DNA from: Aquificota bacterium
GTDB taxonomy: Bacteria > Aquificota > Aquificia > Aquificales > Aquificaceae
DNA length: 64,000 nt
Direction of reading: 5' to 3'
NCBI GenBank assembly: GCA_030549905.1
Contig: JAUQQK010000004.1
Location: forward strand, 27,928 to 91,927
Position numbers and translations under genes: made by a program. Position 1 is the stretch's first letter; each line of letters opens with the position of its first letter. Positions 35,346 through 44,211 of the stretch are shown piece by piece. The notes under the pieces are model-generated. The model ran no database searches, was not told the origin of the DNA, and saw nothing but the letters and a program-made list of their open reading frames with translations.

Positions 35346-36022
35346 CTCCTTTCTCCAAAAAGCAAAGTTCCTATCCTGACAATGGTTGCCCCCTCCTCTA
35401 CAGCCACCTCAAAGTCATGGGACATGCCCATGGAAAGATGTGGAAGGCTTACAGAAAATTCTATTTCCAGCTCTTCTTTGAGCCTTCTCAGAGTCCGAAA
35501 GTAGGGTCTCACCTCCTGAGGGTCTTCTCTGTAGGGTGGGATGCACATAAGCCCCAGGACTTTTAAATTCTGTGCTTTCAAGACCTTTTCAAAGAAGCCT
35601 TTCAGCTCAGAAGGCTCCACGCCTCCTTTTGTTTCCTCGCATCCCACATTTACCTCTATAAGAACATGCTGTACTTTTCCAGCTTTTTCAGCCCTCTTTT
35701 GAAGCTCTTCAAGGAGGCTCTCCCTGTCTAAGGAATGTATAAGGCTTACCTTGTCAAGAATATACTTTACCTTGTTGCTCTGAAGCCTGCCTATAAAGTG
35801 CCAGTCTATGGAAAGGTCTTCCAACTCTTCATACTTTTTTAAAAACTCCTGAACGCGGTTTTCTCCAAAGCTTTTAAGACCGCATGTAAAGAGCTTTCTT
35901 ATTTTTTCCGGAGGCTGGCTCTTTGATACGCCCAGAAGCATTACCTCCCCCCTCTTCCTTCCAGCCCTCTCGCATGCCCTCAGAATTCTTTCCTCAACCA
36001 GCTCAAGCCTTTGACAGCTCAT
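35342..36022 (-). CDS. yggS: YggS-family PLP-binding protein
   Basis: 226 residues, alanine-racemase-like TIM barrel without the second domain. PLP lysine in LLGVSKSQPPEKI, phosphate-binding LSMGMSHDFEVAVEEGATIVRIGTLLFG (split). It controls PLP and amino acid balance. Family length normal. Confidence 0.95.
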   Translation of the reverse strand: MSCQRLELVEERILRACERAGRKRGEVMLLGVSKSQPPEKIRKLFTCGLKSFGENRVQEFLKKYEELEDLSIDWHFIGRLQSNKVKYILDKVSLIHSLDRESLLEELQKRAEKAGKVQHVLIEVNVGCEETKGGVEPSELKGFFEKVLKAQNLKVLGLMCIPPYREDPQEVRPYFRTLRRLKEELEIEFSVSLPHLSMGMSHDFEVAVEEGATIVRIGTLLFGERS

Positions 36023-36052
36023 GGCACCAACCTAGTGCCTGCTTCTTGAGCC

Positions 36053-36532
36053 TCAGCCCGGCTTGAAGGCTGGCACAGAACTGCCAGCAAAGATATCCTC
36101 GTAGGCAAGACCGCTTATACTTGCAAGCATTTGCGTGAGCCTTTCTATCTCTGCCCTCACAAAGGACTGGCTCACAAACTCTACCTTGCCTTCAGGACTT
36201 ATAAGGTATAGGGTGGGCACCACTTCTACATGGTAATCAACAGAAGCCGGATAGTCCGGGTAGTCAATGAGCTGTGGAAAGCTAAGCCCGTACTTTTTGG
36301 CAAAGCCCTGTGCCTCCTGTGGAGGGTCCTGAACCACCCCCCATATACGAACACTTCCACCGTATAGCCTGTGCAGTTTTTCCATAAAGGGCAATGTGAG
36401 CTGACAGGTAGGGCATGTGGTTTTGTAAAATATCAGGAGCTTGTAGCCCTCTGCCAAGCTCAAAGAATAAAAGTTCCCGTCATAATCCTGCAGTTCAAAG
36501 TCCCCGGCAAGGTCTCCAACTTTCAAGGGCAT
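36053..36532 (-). CDS. Thioredoxin-fold (AhpC/TSA-TlpA type) protein
   Basis: 159 residues from ATG 36532, chosen because GGAGG stands just before it (the frame is open to 36568). Peroxiredoxin/TlpA fold: GDLAGDFELQDYDGNFYSL, active site KTTCPTCQLTLPF with both Cys, cis-Pro EVVPTLYLISPEG. No membrane anchor is seen, so probably a cytosolic thiol reductase or peroxiredoxin. It follows a 39-aa lipoprotein gene and maf. Confidence 0.85.
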   Translation of the reverse strand: MPLKVGDLAGDFELQDYDGNFYSLSLAEGYKLLIFYKTTCPTCQLTLPFMEKLHRLYGGSVRIWGVVQDPPQEAQGFAKKYGLSFPQLIDYPDYPASVDYHVEVVPTLYLISPEGKVEFVSQSFVRAEIERLTQMLASISGLAYEDIFAGSSVPAFKPG

Positions 36533-36536
36533 GGCA

Positions 36537-36656
36537 CTACCTCCTGTGTTGTATATGCAGTTGCACACCGCCGCCTACATCCACCTTATTATCTTCATTG
36601 CTAACCAAGGCGGAGCATCCACACAGGGCTATAAGCATAAGGCTAATCCAGAACAT
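36537..36656 (-). CDS. Small 39-residue lipoprotein
   Basis: Frame MFWISLMLIALCGCSALVSN then EDNKVDVGGGVQLHIQHRR and stop. Hydrophobic signal of 11-12 residues and a lipobox (LCG-C), the lipidated Cys being residue 14 (or 12). GAGGTG lies about 8 bases before the ATG. It starts 14 bp inside the end of maf and stops 4 bp before the ATG of the thioredoxin-fold gene, its last codons forming that gene's GGAGG. This continuous coupling argues that it is real. The function is unknown. Confidence 0.6.
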   Translation of the reverse strand: MFWISLMLIALCGCSALVSNEDNKVDVGGGVQLHIQHRR

Positions 36657-37197
36657 GCCTGAGCACCTCGTAGGTTTTGCTGGCAGGAAGACCCATGACG
36701 GTGTAAAAGTCCCCCACTATCTTCTCCACAAACCTCGCACCCAGACCCTGCACCGCATAGGCACCTGCCTTGTCCATAGGCTCGCCGGTGGCTACATACT
36801 CTTCAATATCTTTTTCCTCAAGAGGTCTGAACTTTACCCTTGCCTTATCATGGAAGCATACCTTACCCTTCGGACCCATTATGCAAACACCCGTTATGAC
36901 CGTATGCCATTTGTTTGAAAGGCTTCTAAGCATAGCCTTTGCCTGAGCCTCATCCTTTGGCTTTCCCATTATTTTACCCTCAAGCACCACTATGGTGTCC
37001 GCCCCCAGCACGGTGGCAAACTTGTAGTCCTTCCATACGGTGAAAGCCTTTTTATGAGCAAGCCTTCTTGCGGTAAGGATTGGCTGTCCAAAATGTGGCT
37101 CTTCCACATAGGAGGGGATAACTAAAAATTTGAAGCCTAACATCTTAAGTATCTCCACCCTCCTTTTAGACTCGGAGGCAAGGATAAGCAGTCTCAT
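36643..37197 (-). CDS. maf: Maf-family nucleoside triphosphate pyrophosphatase
   Basis: 184 residues. LILASESKRRVEILKMLGF at the start, FATVLGADTIVVLEGKIMGKP and AGAYAVQGLGARFV are the Maf signatures. It hydrolyses dTTP/UTP or modified nucleotides as house-cleaning. Overlaps the DUF2227 gene by ATGA. Confidence 0.95.
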   Translation of the reverse strand: MRLLILASESKRRVEILKMLGFKFLVIPSYVEEPHFGQPILTARRLAHKKAFTVWKDYKFATVLGADTIVVLEGKIMGKPKDEAQAKAMLRSLSNKWHTVITGVCIMGPKGKVCFHDKARVKFRPLEEKDIEEYVATGEPMDKAGAYAVQGLGARFVEKIVGDFYTVMGLPASKTYEVLRHVLD

Positions 37198-37694
37198 TTT
37201 GCCAATATTTTAAACCTTTTTAACAGGCTGGTCAAAAGGTCAATAAATACATGAAAGACCTCGGATGCCACCACACCCAAGGAAAAGTAAAAGACCTCTT
37301 CCCTCTGGGCAAGCCGTGAAAGTGTTTCAAAAGGGTCAAAGGCAAGCAGAAGCTCCTTAAGAGCTGGTGCATACTTGGCGGAAAGTCCAAGGAGGACAAA
37401 GTAGAGGAAGATAAGCACCGTCAGAAAATAGGCTATCCTTGTAAAGGAGCCAAGCACAGGTATATGAGAAAGCCCCCTGTGTCTTGAAGCCTTCTGGTAG
37501 GGTTTCCACAGATGGCGGAAGGCTTTCCATCTTTTTGCTGGCTTTGAGTTGGGCAGGTCCAGGTCAGGCGAGAGCAGGAAAGTTCCAAAGAGATAGCCCG
37601 CAGTAAAGGGAATATAGAACTCCTTAGGCATGTAGTATAGACAGGCGGGTAGAGCCAAAAGATTAAAAAGGTCATGCCCCCTTCCTAAAGCCAT
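37194..37694 (-). CDS. DUF2227 putative metal-binding membrane protein
   Basis: 166 residues. The family signatures GRGHDLFNLLALP, FGTFLLSPDLDLPNSKPAKRW and LWKPYQKASRHRGLSHIPVLG supply the His/Asp residues thought to bind metal; three to four membrane helices. Function unknown. It stands directly behind recJ (stop-to-start gap zero) and overlaps maf. Confidence 0.82.
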   Translation of the reverse strand: MALGRGHDLFNLLALPACLYYMPKEFYIPFTAGYLFGTFLLSPDLDLPNSKPAKRWKAFRHLWKPYQKASRHRGLSHIPVLGSFTRIAYFLTVLIFLYFVLLGLSAKYAPALKELLLAFDPFETLSRLAQREEVFYFSLGVVASEVFHVFIDLLTSLLKRFKILAK

Positions 37695-39320
37695 TCATGC
37701 CTCCACATCCACTAAGTTGAGGGTTTTGAGCTTTCTTCTATCTATCTGGTATGCAACTCTTTTTCCTCCTTTTCCCGACAGGCTCAGCTTCTTTATGATA
37801 GCCTCATCCCAGCAGATTATTCTATAACCGGAAGCTTCCAGCACTGCTCTTTGCCCGTTTATGTGTATAGGCTTTAGCTCTAAGGGTTCAGACAGAAAGG
37901 TGGGTTCTGGAAAGCCCTCACCGTAAGGTTCAAGCTCTGAAAGCTCCCTGTATATCTGGCTGTCTATCCTGCTAAGGGGCAGAGGCTGGTCAATGTACAG
38001 GGCTTTTCCCTCTACAGGTATGTGGCTGAAGGCTTCCTCCGCAAGCCTTTCAAAAGCGGGTATATCCTGCGTCCTTATGGAAAAACCAGCAGCCCCTGCA
38101 TGCCCGCCCCATTTTATAAATAAAAAGGAAAGCCCCTTGAGGGCTGAGTGTATATCCATACCCTCCACAGCCCTAACGGACGCCACCGAATATTCTTTGC
38201 CCACTGAAATAACCACCGCCGGCTTTGAGAAGGTGCTGGCAAGCCTGCCAGCCACTATGCCCGCCACACCTGATGCCCACTCTTCCAGCTTTATCACAAG
38301 AAGGCTCTTTTCTTTTTGCTCCTGTGCCTGCTCAATGGCCCTTTCCAAAGCCTTTAAGCTGAGAAGTTTCCTCTGTTCGTTTAGCCTGTCTATCCTTTCT
38401 ACAAGAAGCCTTGCTGTCTTTTCGTCTTTTGTAAGGAGAAGCTTCAGGGCTGTGTAGGGTTTTGCAATCCTGCCCGGCGCATTCAGCCTTGGTGCAAGGG
38501 AAAAGGCTATATCCTTTGAATTGACCTCCCTCATGCCAAGCCTTTCCATAAGAAGCCTTAACCCCGGCAGGTTAAAGCCACCTTTAAGTGCGTAGTTTAA
38601 GAGCCTTATGCCGTTGAAGACTATGATGCGGTTTACCGGGTTTAAAGGCATCACATCCGCCACCGTCCCAAGGCTTGCAAGATGAAGGTATTCCCTTACA
38701 TCCACATCTCCTTCAAGCTCGTGTCTTAGAAGGGCGGAAAGATAAAAGGCAAGCCCTGCAGAGCTTATATCCTTCAGCTCTCCTAAAGACTCCGCCAATT
38801 TGGGATTTACTACAAGGGCTTCGGGAAGCTCCTGAGAGGGGTTATGGTGGTCCAATACTATAACAGGTAGTTTTGTATCCCTTAGCTCGTCAACCGCCGT
38901 GGTTCCGTTGTCAATGGTTATGAGCAAGTCCGCATACCTTTCTAACTTTGAAACAAGCTCCCTTGTGAGCCCATAACCCCTTTTTCTTGATGGAAGCAGG
39001 GGAACCACTTTTGCACCTGCCTTCTTTAAGAAGTCATACAACAGAGCTGTCCCTGTTATGCCATCCACATCATAGTCGCCAAAGAGCACAACCCTCTTGC
39101 CCCTTTTTACCGCTTCTACTATCCACTCTACCGCCCTTTCTATGTTGGGTATGCACTTTGGGGAAAGCAGGTTTTTCAGTCTTGTGTCTAAATACCTCTC
39201 GTCATAACCCCTGTTTGCCAGTATCTGAGCCTTGAAGGCTCCAAGCCTGACAAGAAGCTCCCCACTTGGCTTTATACGCTCGCTCAACAAGACCCATTCT
39301 TTCCCCGATATGCCCTTCAT
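37695..39320 (-). CDS. recJ: Single-strand-specific exonuclease RecJ
   Basis: 541 residues. DHH phosphoesterase motifs: FGDYDVDGITGTALLYDFL, ITIDNGTTAVDEL, VLDHHNPSQELPEALVVNP, and the DHHA1 motif GGHAGAAGFSI. 5'-3' exonuclease in recombination and mismatch repair. Overlaps murC by ATGA. Confidence 0.96.
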   Translation of the reverse strand: MKGISGKEWVLLSERIKPSGELLVRLGAFKAQILANRGYDERYLDTRLKNLLSPKCIPNIERAVEWIVEAVKRGKRVVLFGDYDVDGITGTALLYDFLKKAGAKVVPLLPSRKRGYGLTRELVSKLERYADLLITIDNGTTAVDELRDTKLPVIVLDHHNPSQELPEALVVNPKLAESLGELKDISSAGLAFYLSALLRHELEGDVDVREYLHLASLGTVADVMPLNPVNRIIVFNGIRLLNYALKGGFNLPGLRLLMERLGMREVNSKDIAFSLAPRLNAPGRIAKPYTALKLLLTKDEKTARLLVERIDRLNEQRKLLSLKALERAIEQAQEQKEKSLLVIKLEEWASGVAGIVAGRLASTFSKPAVVISVGKEYSVASVRAVEGMDIHSALKGLSFLFIKWGGHAGAAGFSIRTQDIPAFERLAEEAFSHIPVEGKALYIDQPLPLSRIDSQIYRELSELEPYGEGFPEPTFLSEPLELKPIHINGQRAVLEASGYRIICWDEAIIKKLSLSGKGGKRVAYQIDRRKLKTLNLVDVEA

Positions 39321-40675
39321 GCATACTCAAATTTTAGAAACTCTTCACACCACTTGGATATACTGCCAGCTCCCATAAAGAGAAGCACGTGCCCTTCTTC
39401 CACTTCATCCACAAGCCTGTCAAAAAGCTCTTCCTTGTCCTTACAGAACCTGCACCCCGCTTTATGGGCAAGCTCCTCTGCGGATACTCCATAGGCATTT
39501 TCTTCCCCCGCAGGGTATATATCCGTAATTATGCATGCGTCCGCGCCCTTTAGCACCTCCACGAATTCCTCAAAGAGGTGGTAGGTTCTTGAATACCTGT
39601 GGGGCTGGAAGACTAAAAAAACCTTTCTTTCTGGATACAGCTCCCTTACAGCCTTCAAAACAGCCCTTATCTCTGTAGGGTGGTGTCCGTAGTCGTCATA
39701 AACGGGGCATTTTCTGAAAAAGCCCTTTAGCTCAAGCCTTCTTTCTGCGTTCCTGAAGGTTTCAAGTGCCTGGCTTATCTTCTCGAAGGGTATGCCTGCC
39801 TCCATACAGACTGCCACGCAGGCAAGGGCATTATAAACATTATGCCTGCCGGGAACTCCAAGCCTGACCTCTCCGAGCCTTTCCCCCTCATAAAGCACAG
39901 AAAAGCGGTATCTACCGTCTTCAAGCCTCAGGTCCTGTGCCTTTAACTTTGCATCGCTTTCAATACCAAAACCCACAACCCTCCTGCGGGTTTTCTTAGC
40001 CACCCACCTGCAGTTCTCATCGTCCATGTTAAGGGCTATAAAGCCATAGAAGGGCACCATGTCCGCAAACTTCAAAAAGGCTTCCCTTATATCCTCTATG
40101 TTCCTGTAAAAGCCTATGTGTTCCTTGTCTATGTTTGTGATTACTGCCACCGTAGGAAATAGCTTTAAAAAGGAACCGTCGCTCTCGTCCGCCTCGCACA
40201 CTATAAGCCTGTCTTTACCCAGTTTTGCGTTGGAGCCAAACCTGTGAAGCACACCACCTATAAGCACGGTGGGGTCGTATCCCGCCTCTTCAAAAACATG
40301 GGCTATCATGGAGGTGGTAGTGGTCTTGCCATGAGAGCCAGACACGCATATGCTTTCCCCCAGGCGAGTAAGCTCCGCTAACATTTCACCCCTTGGTATT
40401 ACTGGAATGCCAAGCTCTTTTGCCCTTTTAAGTTCTGGATTATCCTCATAAACCGCCGAAGAATAAACCACCACCTGCACATCTCTTAAGTTTTCCTCCG
40501 AATGTCCTATAAAAATTTTTGCCCCCTTAGTTTTTAAAAGCTCCGTGTTTTTGTTTTCTCTAAGGTCAGAGCCTGAAACCCTGTAGCCCATCTCAAGGAG
40601 AACCTGAGCGATACCGCTCATGCCAATACCACCAATGCCTACAAAGTGGAAGCTTTTGACCTTTTCTCTGAACAT
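39317..40675 (-). CDS. murC: UDP-N-acetylmuramate-L-alanine ligase
   Basis: 452 residues. GIGGIGMSGIAQVLLEMGY nucleotide motif, ATP loop SGSHGKTTTTSMIAH, DEADESDGSFL region and the C-terminal ligase domain (DDYGHHPTEIRAVLKA). It adds the first amino acid of the peptidoglycan stem. Other mur genes are not near. Leaderless-type -10 six bases before the ATG. Confidence 0.98.
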   Translation of the reverse strand: MFREKVKSFHFVGIGGIGMSGIAQVLLEMGYRVSGSDLRENKNTELLKTKGAKIFIGHSEENLRDVQVVVYSSAVYEDNPELKRAKELGIPVIPRGEMLAELTRLGESICVSGSHGKTTTTSMIAHVFEEAGYDPTVLIGGVLHRFGSNAKLGKDRLIVCEADESDGSFLKLFPTVAVITNIDKEHIGFYRNIEDIREAFLKFADMVPFYGFIALNMDDENCRWVAKKTRRRVVGFGIESDAKLKAQDLRLEDGRYRFSVLYEGERLGEVRLGVPGRHNVYNALACVAVCMEAGIPFEKISQALETFRNAERRLELKGFFRKCPVYDDYGHHPTEIRAVLKAVRELYPERKVFLVFQPHRYSRTYHLFEEFVEVLKGADACIITDIYPAGEENAYGVSAEELAHKAGCRFCKDKEELFDRLVDEVEEGHVLLFMGAGSISKWCEEFLKFEYA

Positions 40676-40692
40676 GGGTATATTATATACCC
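40676..40692. promoter_or_regulatory. Palindromic bidirectional promoter of murC and tRNA-Arg
   Basis: GGGTATA-TTA-TATACCC, a perfect 7-bp palindrome. Minus strand it yields TATAAT (40687-40682), six bases before the murC ATG; plus strand it yields TATATT/TATTAT about ten bases before tRNA-Arg. One site can serve both genes, or bind a dimeric regulator. Confidence 0.5.
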
Positions 40693-40697
40693 TTACA

Positions 40698-40771
40698 GTG
40701 CCCGTAGCTCAGCTGGACAGAGCGTGGGTCTCCGGAACCCAAGGTCGGGGGTTCAAATCCCCCCGGGCACG
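40698..40771 (+). tRNA. tRNA-Arg (CCG), CCA not encoded
   Basis: Acceptor GTGCCCG/CGGGCAC, D arm GCTC..GAGC, anticodon arm TGGGT-CTCCGGA-ACCCA (anticodon CCG), T arm GGGGG-TTCAAAT-CCCCC, discriminator G at 40771. The next bases are TTT, so CCA must be added, unlike the His and Asn tRNAs here. Confidence 0.96.
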
Positions 40772-40772
40772 T

Positions 40773-41783
40773 TTATGTCCATACACCGGGCAGTCTGCAT
40801 CCACACCTGGGGCATGCGCCCTCTTTAATGTGGCTCCTTACCCTGTAGCCCACCCTCTCTATAACCCTTTCACCGCAGGAGGGGCAGAAGGTGGTTTCTA
40901 AGTCTTCATCCCAGTAGTTTCCCACATAGACAAAGCGAAGCCCTTCCTCCTTCCCTATCTCGTAAGCCCTTCTAAGCCTTTCTACAGGCGTGGGTTTCAC
41001 ATCTAACATCCTGTAGGCAGGAAAGAAGCGGGATATGTGCCAGGGTATATCCCTTGAGAGGCTTGCTATAAACCTCGCTATGTTTCTTATCTCCTCCTCC
41101 GAATCGTTATAGCCGGGTATTAGAAGGGTGGTTATCTCTACCCATATGCCCTTCTGACAGGCATACTCAATGGTGTTTAAGACAGGCTTCAACCTTGCAC
41201 CGCAGACCTTTCTGTAAAAATCGTCAGAAAAAGACTTGAGGTCTATGTTCATGGCATCAAGGTAGGGAAGGGCTGTGTCTATTGCTTCCCTCGTTTCATA
41301 ACCGCTTGTGACAAACACATTCCTTATGCCCTTTTCCTTTGCCAGCTTCATCGTGTCGTGGGCAAATTCAAAGAAAACCACCGGCTCGTTGTAGGTGTAT
41401 GAAATGGAGCTTGCCCTGTAATGAAGCGCCAGCCTAACTATTTCCTCCGGGCTTACCTCCTCTCCAAAGACCTCATGGTTATGGCTCTGGGGATACTGGG
41501 ATATCTCCCAGTTTTGGCAGAACTGGCAGGAGAAGTTGCATCCCACCGTGCCAACAGACAGACTCATGGAGCCGGGAAGGAAGTGATACAGGGGCTTCTT
41601 CTCTATGGGGTCAAGGTTTAGAGCGGAGACGAGCCCATAGGTGGTAAGGTAGAGCTTTCCACCCTCGTTGACCCTTATACCACACTTTCCATACTCTCCC
41701 TCTTTAAGGACGCACCTCTGAGCACACGCTTTACAAAGCACGCTTGAGTTTTTACTTTCGCTGAGCCATGCAAGAGCCTTCAC
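40773..41783 (-). CDS. amrS: AmmeMemoRadiSam system radical SAM enzyme
   Basis: 336 residues from GTG 41783. N-terminal Cys region (CKACAQRCVLKEGEYGKCGIR), radical SAM site GCNFSCQFCQNWEIS (CxxxCxxC), and a C-terminal zinc-ribbon-like end (CPSCGERVIE, CPRCGCRLPG). It pairs divergently with the Memo protein gene. The substrate of the system is unknown. It ends one base after tRNA-Arg on the opposite strand. Confidence 0.93.
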   Translation of the reverse strand: MKALAWLSESKNSSVLCKACAQRCVLKEGEYGKCGIRVNEGGKLYLTTYGLVSALNLDPIEKKPLYHFLPGSMSLSVGTVGCNFSCQFCQNWEISQYPQSHNHEVFGEEVSPEEIVRLALHYRASSISYTYNEPVVFFEFAHDTMKLAKEKGIRNVFVTSGYETREAIDTALPYLDAMNIDLKSFSDDFYRKVCGARLKPVLNTIEYACQKGIWVEITTLLIPGYNDSEEEIRNIARFIASLSRDIPWHISRFFPAYRMLDVKPTPVERLRRAYEIGKEEGLRFVYVGNYWDEDLETTFCPSCGERVIERVGYRVRSHIKEGACPRCGCRLPGVWT

Positions 41784-41786
41784 GGG

Positions 41787-41792
41787 TATAAA
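41787..41792 (+). promoter_or_regulatory. -10 box of amrB, leaderless spacing
   Basis: TATAAA (41787-41792) nine bases before the amrB ATG 41802; on the other strand the same bases (TATACC) lie next to the amrS GTG. Confidence 0.45.
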
Positions 41793-41801
41793 TTTAAGCT
41801 T

Positions 41802-42578
41802 ATGAAGGTTAGAAAGCCAGCGGTGGCAGGCTACTTTTATCCTGCTAATCCGGAAAGGCTTAAGAGTTTAGTGGATGTGCTTCTGGGTGAGGAAGTAAGG
41901 GTGGAAGGAAAGGTGAGGGGTCTTGTGGCTCCGCATGCGGGCTATGAGTATTCGGGAAGGACTGCGGGCAAGGTTTATTCTACGATGAAGGGTAAAGGTT
42001 TTAAGAGGGTTGTGCTGGTTGGTCCTTCACACTTCGTAGGCTTTGAAGGTATTTCCTTCGGTGATTTTGATGCCTTTGAAACGCCCCTTGGTCTTGTGTG
42101 GGTTGATAAAGAAAGCATAGAAGGTTTTACCAGAGGAAGGAGAGAACTTCATGAGGAACTTCCTCACCTCTGGGAGCACTCCTTAGAGGTAGAACTGCCC
42201 TTCCTTCAGAGGGCTTTAGGAGACTTTCTGCTTCTACCCGTGGTTTATGGAAGGGTTAGGGCTGAAAGAATAAAGGAGGTGCTTGAGTTTTTTGAAGGTG
42301 AGGATACGCTTTTCATAATAAGCTCTGACCTCAGCCATTATTATGACGATACGACCGCAAGAAGGCTTGACATGAACTGCCACCTCTGGATAACAGAGGG
42401 AAGGGAAGACTTGAAGGAGGGCTGTTTAGCCTGCGGAAAAAGGGGCATAGAGGGTGCTGTCCTTTATGCAAGGGAAAGAGGCTACAGGGCTGTGCTTGTT
42501 GACTACAGCACCTCCGCGGAGGCAAGCGGGGAAAGGGATAGGGTTGTGGGGTATGGAGGCTATGCTTTTATTTCATGA
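41802..42578 (+). CDS. amrB: AmmeMemoRadiSam system protein B (Memo family)
   Basis: 258 residues. RKPAVAGYFYPANPERLKSL start, LVAPHAGYEYSGRTAGKVY, VGPSHFVGF, WEHSLEVELPFLQ and SSDLSHYYDD, all Memo hallmarks, with the conserved His residues that bind metal. It has the third AMMECR1 part missing here, so the system is two-gene in this locus. Overlaps sppA tail to tail by 11 bp. Confidence 0.95.
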   Translation: MKVRKPAVAGYFYPANPERLKSLVDVLLGEEVRVEGKVRGLVAPHAGYEYSGRTAGKVYSTMKGKGFKRVVLVGPSHFVGFEGISFGDFDAFETPLGLVWVDKESIEGFTRGRRELHEELPHLWEHSLEVELPFLQRALGDFLLLPVVYGRVRAERIKEVLEFFEGEDTLFIISSDLSHYYDDTTARRLDMNCHLWITEGREDLKEGCLACGKRGIEGAVLYARERGYRAVLVDYSTSAEASGERDRVVGYGGYAFIS

Positions 42579-43413
42579 TGTAGTAGAGCATAAGAGGATA
42601 GTCCCCCACAATACCTTTAAAGTCATCTTCAAATAGCCTTTTCAAGAATCCCCTCTTTTCCTCAAGGTAGAAAACCCTCGCCTCTGGTGCTTTTGCCAGC
42701 TCCTTTGCCTTGTTTATGGCGTCTTGCAGGTTTCCAAGCTCGTCCACGAGCCCCAGTTCCTTTGCCTGCCTGCCTGTGAAAACCCTGCCATCCGCCAGCT
42801 GTCTTAGTTTTTCTTCAGAAATCTTCTTAGACCTGTATTTGAGTATTGCCTGAAGGAACTGCTCGTAGGCATCTTCAATAGTCTTCTGAAGGTATTCTCT
42901 TTCTTCTGCGGTCAGCTCCCTGAAGGGTGATAGGGTGTCTTTGAACTTGCCCGTCTTTATGGCGGTGGTTTTTATGCCAAACCTCTCAAGAAGCTCTTTT
43001 AGTTCTGTATGCTGGACTATGACGCCTATGCTTCCCGTTATGGTGCCGGGGTTTGCGTATATTAGGTCAGCGGGTGCGGATATATAATAGCCGCCAGATG
43101 CTGCCACATTGCCCATGGAAACCACAAGAGGCTTGCCCGTGCTTTTAAAGTCCTCCAAAGCCCTGTATATCTCCTGAGAAGCTCCCACAGAACCCCCCGG
43201 ACTGTCTACCCTCAGTACGAGAGCCTTTACGCTTTTGTCCTCCTTAACGCTTTGAACTTTTGATACTACCGGCTCTGGGTCTATGATGGCACCCTTGACC
43301 TTTATGACCGCCACACGCTCCCCTACGGGTATTCTTGCAAGCAAAGAGGCTAATAAACTCACGACCACTACTATTATGCCAAAAATTAAGAGCCTTTTAA
43401 ACCACCTTCTCAT
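42568..43413 (-). CDS. sppA: Signal peptide peptidase SppA
   Basis: 281 residues, short form. N-terminal membrane anchor (LLIFGIIVVVVSLLASLLA), Ser nucleophile in VSMGNVAASGGYYIS and Lys base in TTAIKTGKFKDTLSP. It degrades cleaved signal peptides in the membrane. It starts 17 bp inside the lgt 3' end, so lgt and sppA are co-translated. Confidence 0.95.
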   Translation of the reverse strand: MRRWFKRLLIFGIIVVVVSLLASLLARIPVGERVAVIKVKGAIIDPEPVVSKVQSVKEDKSVKALVLRVDSPGGSVGASQEIYRALEDFKSTGKPLVVSMGNVAASGGYYISAPADLIYANPGTITGSIGVIVQHTELKELLERFGIKTTAIKTGKFKDTLSPFRELTAEEREYLQKTIEDAYEQFLQAILKYRSKKISEEKLRQLADGRVFTGRQAKELGLVDELGNLQDAINKAKELAKAPEARVFYLEEKRGFLKRLFEDDFKGIVGDYPLMLYYIMK

Positions 43414-44209
43414 GGCTCCTAAGCCTTAAAAAGAAGAGCATAAGCATTACAGACACAAGCACCATGCCTATGGCTACAAGCTGGTTCCATGTAAGACCCA
43501 GAGCAGGTATGGGAGGTGTGACTCCTCTGTAGAACTCAAGGGAGAACCTCAAAAGTCCGTAAAGGAGCATATAAAGAGAAAAGACAAAGCCATCAAAGGG
43601 CTTTTTCTTGTAGGCTAAAAGAAGGAGCAGGAATATAAAAGAAAGACCAAGAAACTCCATAAGCTGTGTGGGATAGAGGGGTATATAGGGTGGTGCCACT
43701 GCACCCTCAGGGAAGACCATGTAAAAGAAGGGAAATTTGTCAGTGAAGTGTATGCCCGGTGTGCTTATACCTTCTACGGGGAAAGGCTTGCCATAGCAAC
43801 AGCCTGCGGAGGTACATCCAAGCCTGCCTATGGCATGGGCTATGCTTAGAGAAACTACTCCAATGTCCGCCACCTTCCAGAAGGGCATACGATAAAGCCT
43901 TATGCCAAGGATAACACCTAAGATGCCTCCCGCCAGACCGCCAAAAAAGTCCATACCACCGTTCCATATGGCTACAATATCCTTCAGGCTCTGTACCTGC
44001 TCCGGATGTTCTATCACATAGGAAAGCCTTCCACCAATTACACCAAGAAGCAGTGCCAGCATTACCGTGTTTTCCATATGGTTTGGGTTAATGCCCTCTC
44101 TTTTTGCAAGCCTTAGAGAAAGCCAGTAGGCAGTTAGGGCTCCAAGGGCTACCAGCACGCCGTAGGTGTATATCTTTATGCCAAAGAACTCAAAAAGCAC
44201 GGGGAACAT
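43397..44209 (-). CDS. lgt: Phosphatidylglycerol-prolipoprotein diacylglyceryl transferase
   Basis: 270 residues, seven membrane helices. GVIGGRLSYVIEHPEQ, GGMDFFGGLAGGILG and the HAIGRLGCTSAGCCYGKPF signature with the catalytic His/Arg region. First step of lipoprotein maturation; lnt is at 3481. Order hisD-lipoprotein-lgt-sppA on the minus strand with gaps of 2 bp or less. Confidence 0.95.
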   Translation of the reverse strand: MFPVLFEFFGIKIYTYGVLVALGALTAYWLSLRLAKREGINPNHMENTVMLALLLGVIGGRLSYVIEHPEQVQSLKDIVAIWNGGMDFFGGLAGGILGVILGIRLYRMPFWKVADIGVVSLSIAHAIGRLGCTSAGCCYGKPFPVEGISTPGIHFTDKFPFFYMVFPEGAVAPPYIPLYPTQLMEFLGLSFIFLLLLLAYKKKPFDGFVFSLYMLLYGLLRFSLEFYRGVTPPIPALGLTWNQLVAIGMVLVSVMLMLFFLRLRSHEKVV

Positions 44210-44211
44210 GG

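Noticed and set aside
36415..36918. 167-codon plus-strand frame over maf and the thioredoxin-fold gene
   Set aside because: Antisense shadow of two recognisable genes; no conserved features.
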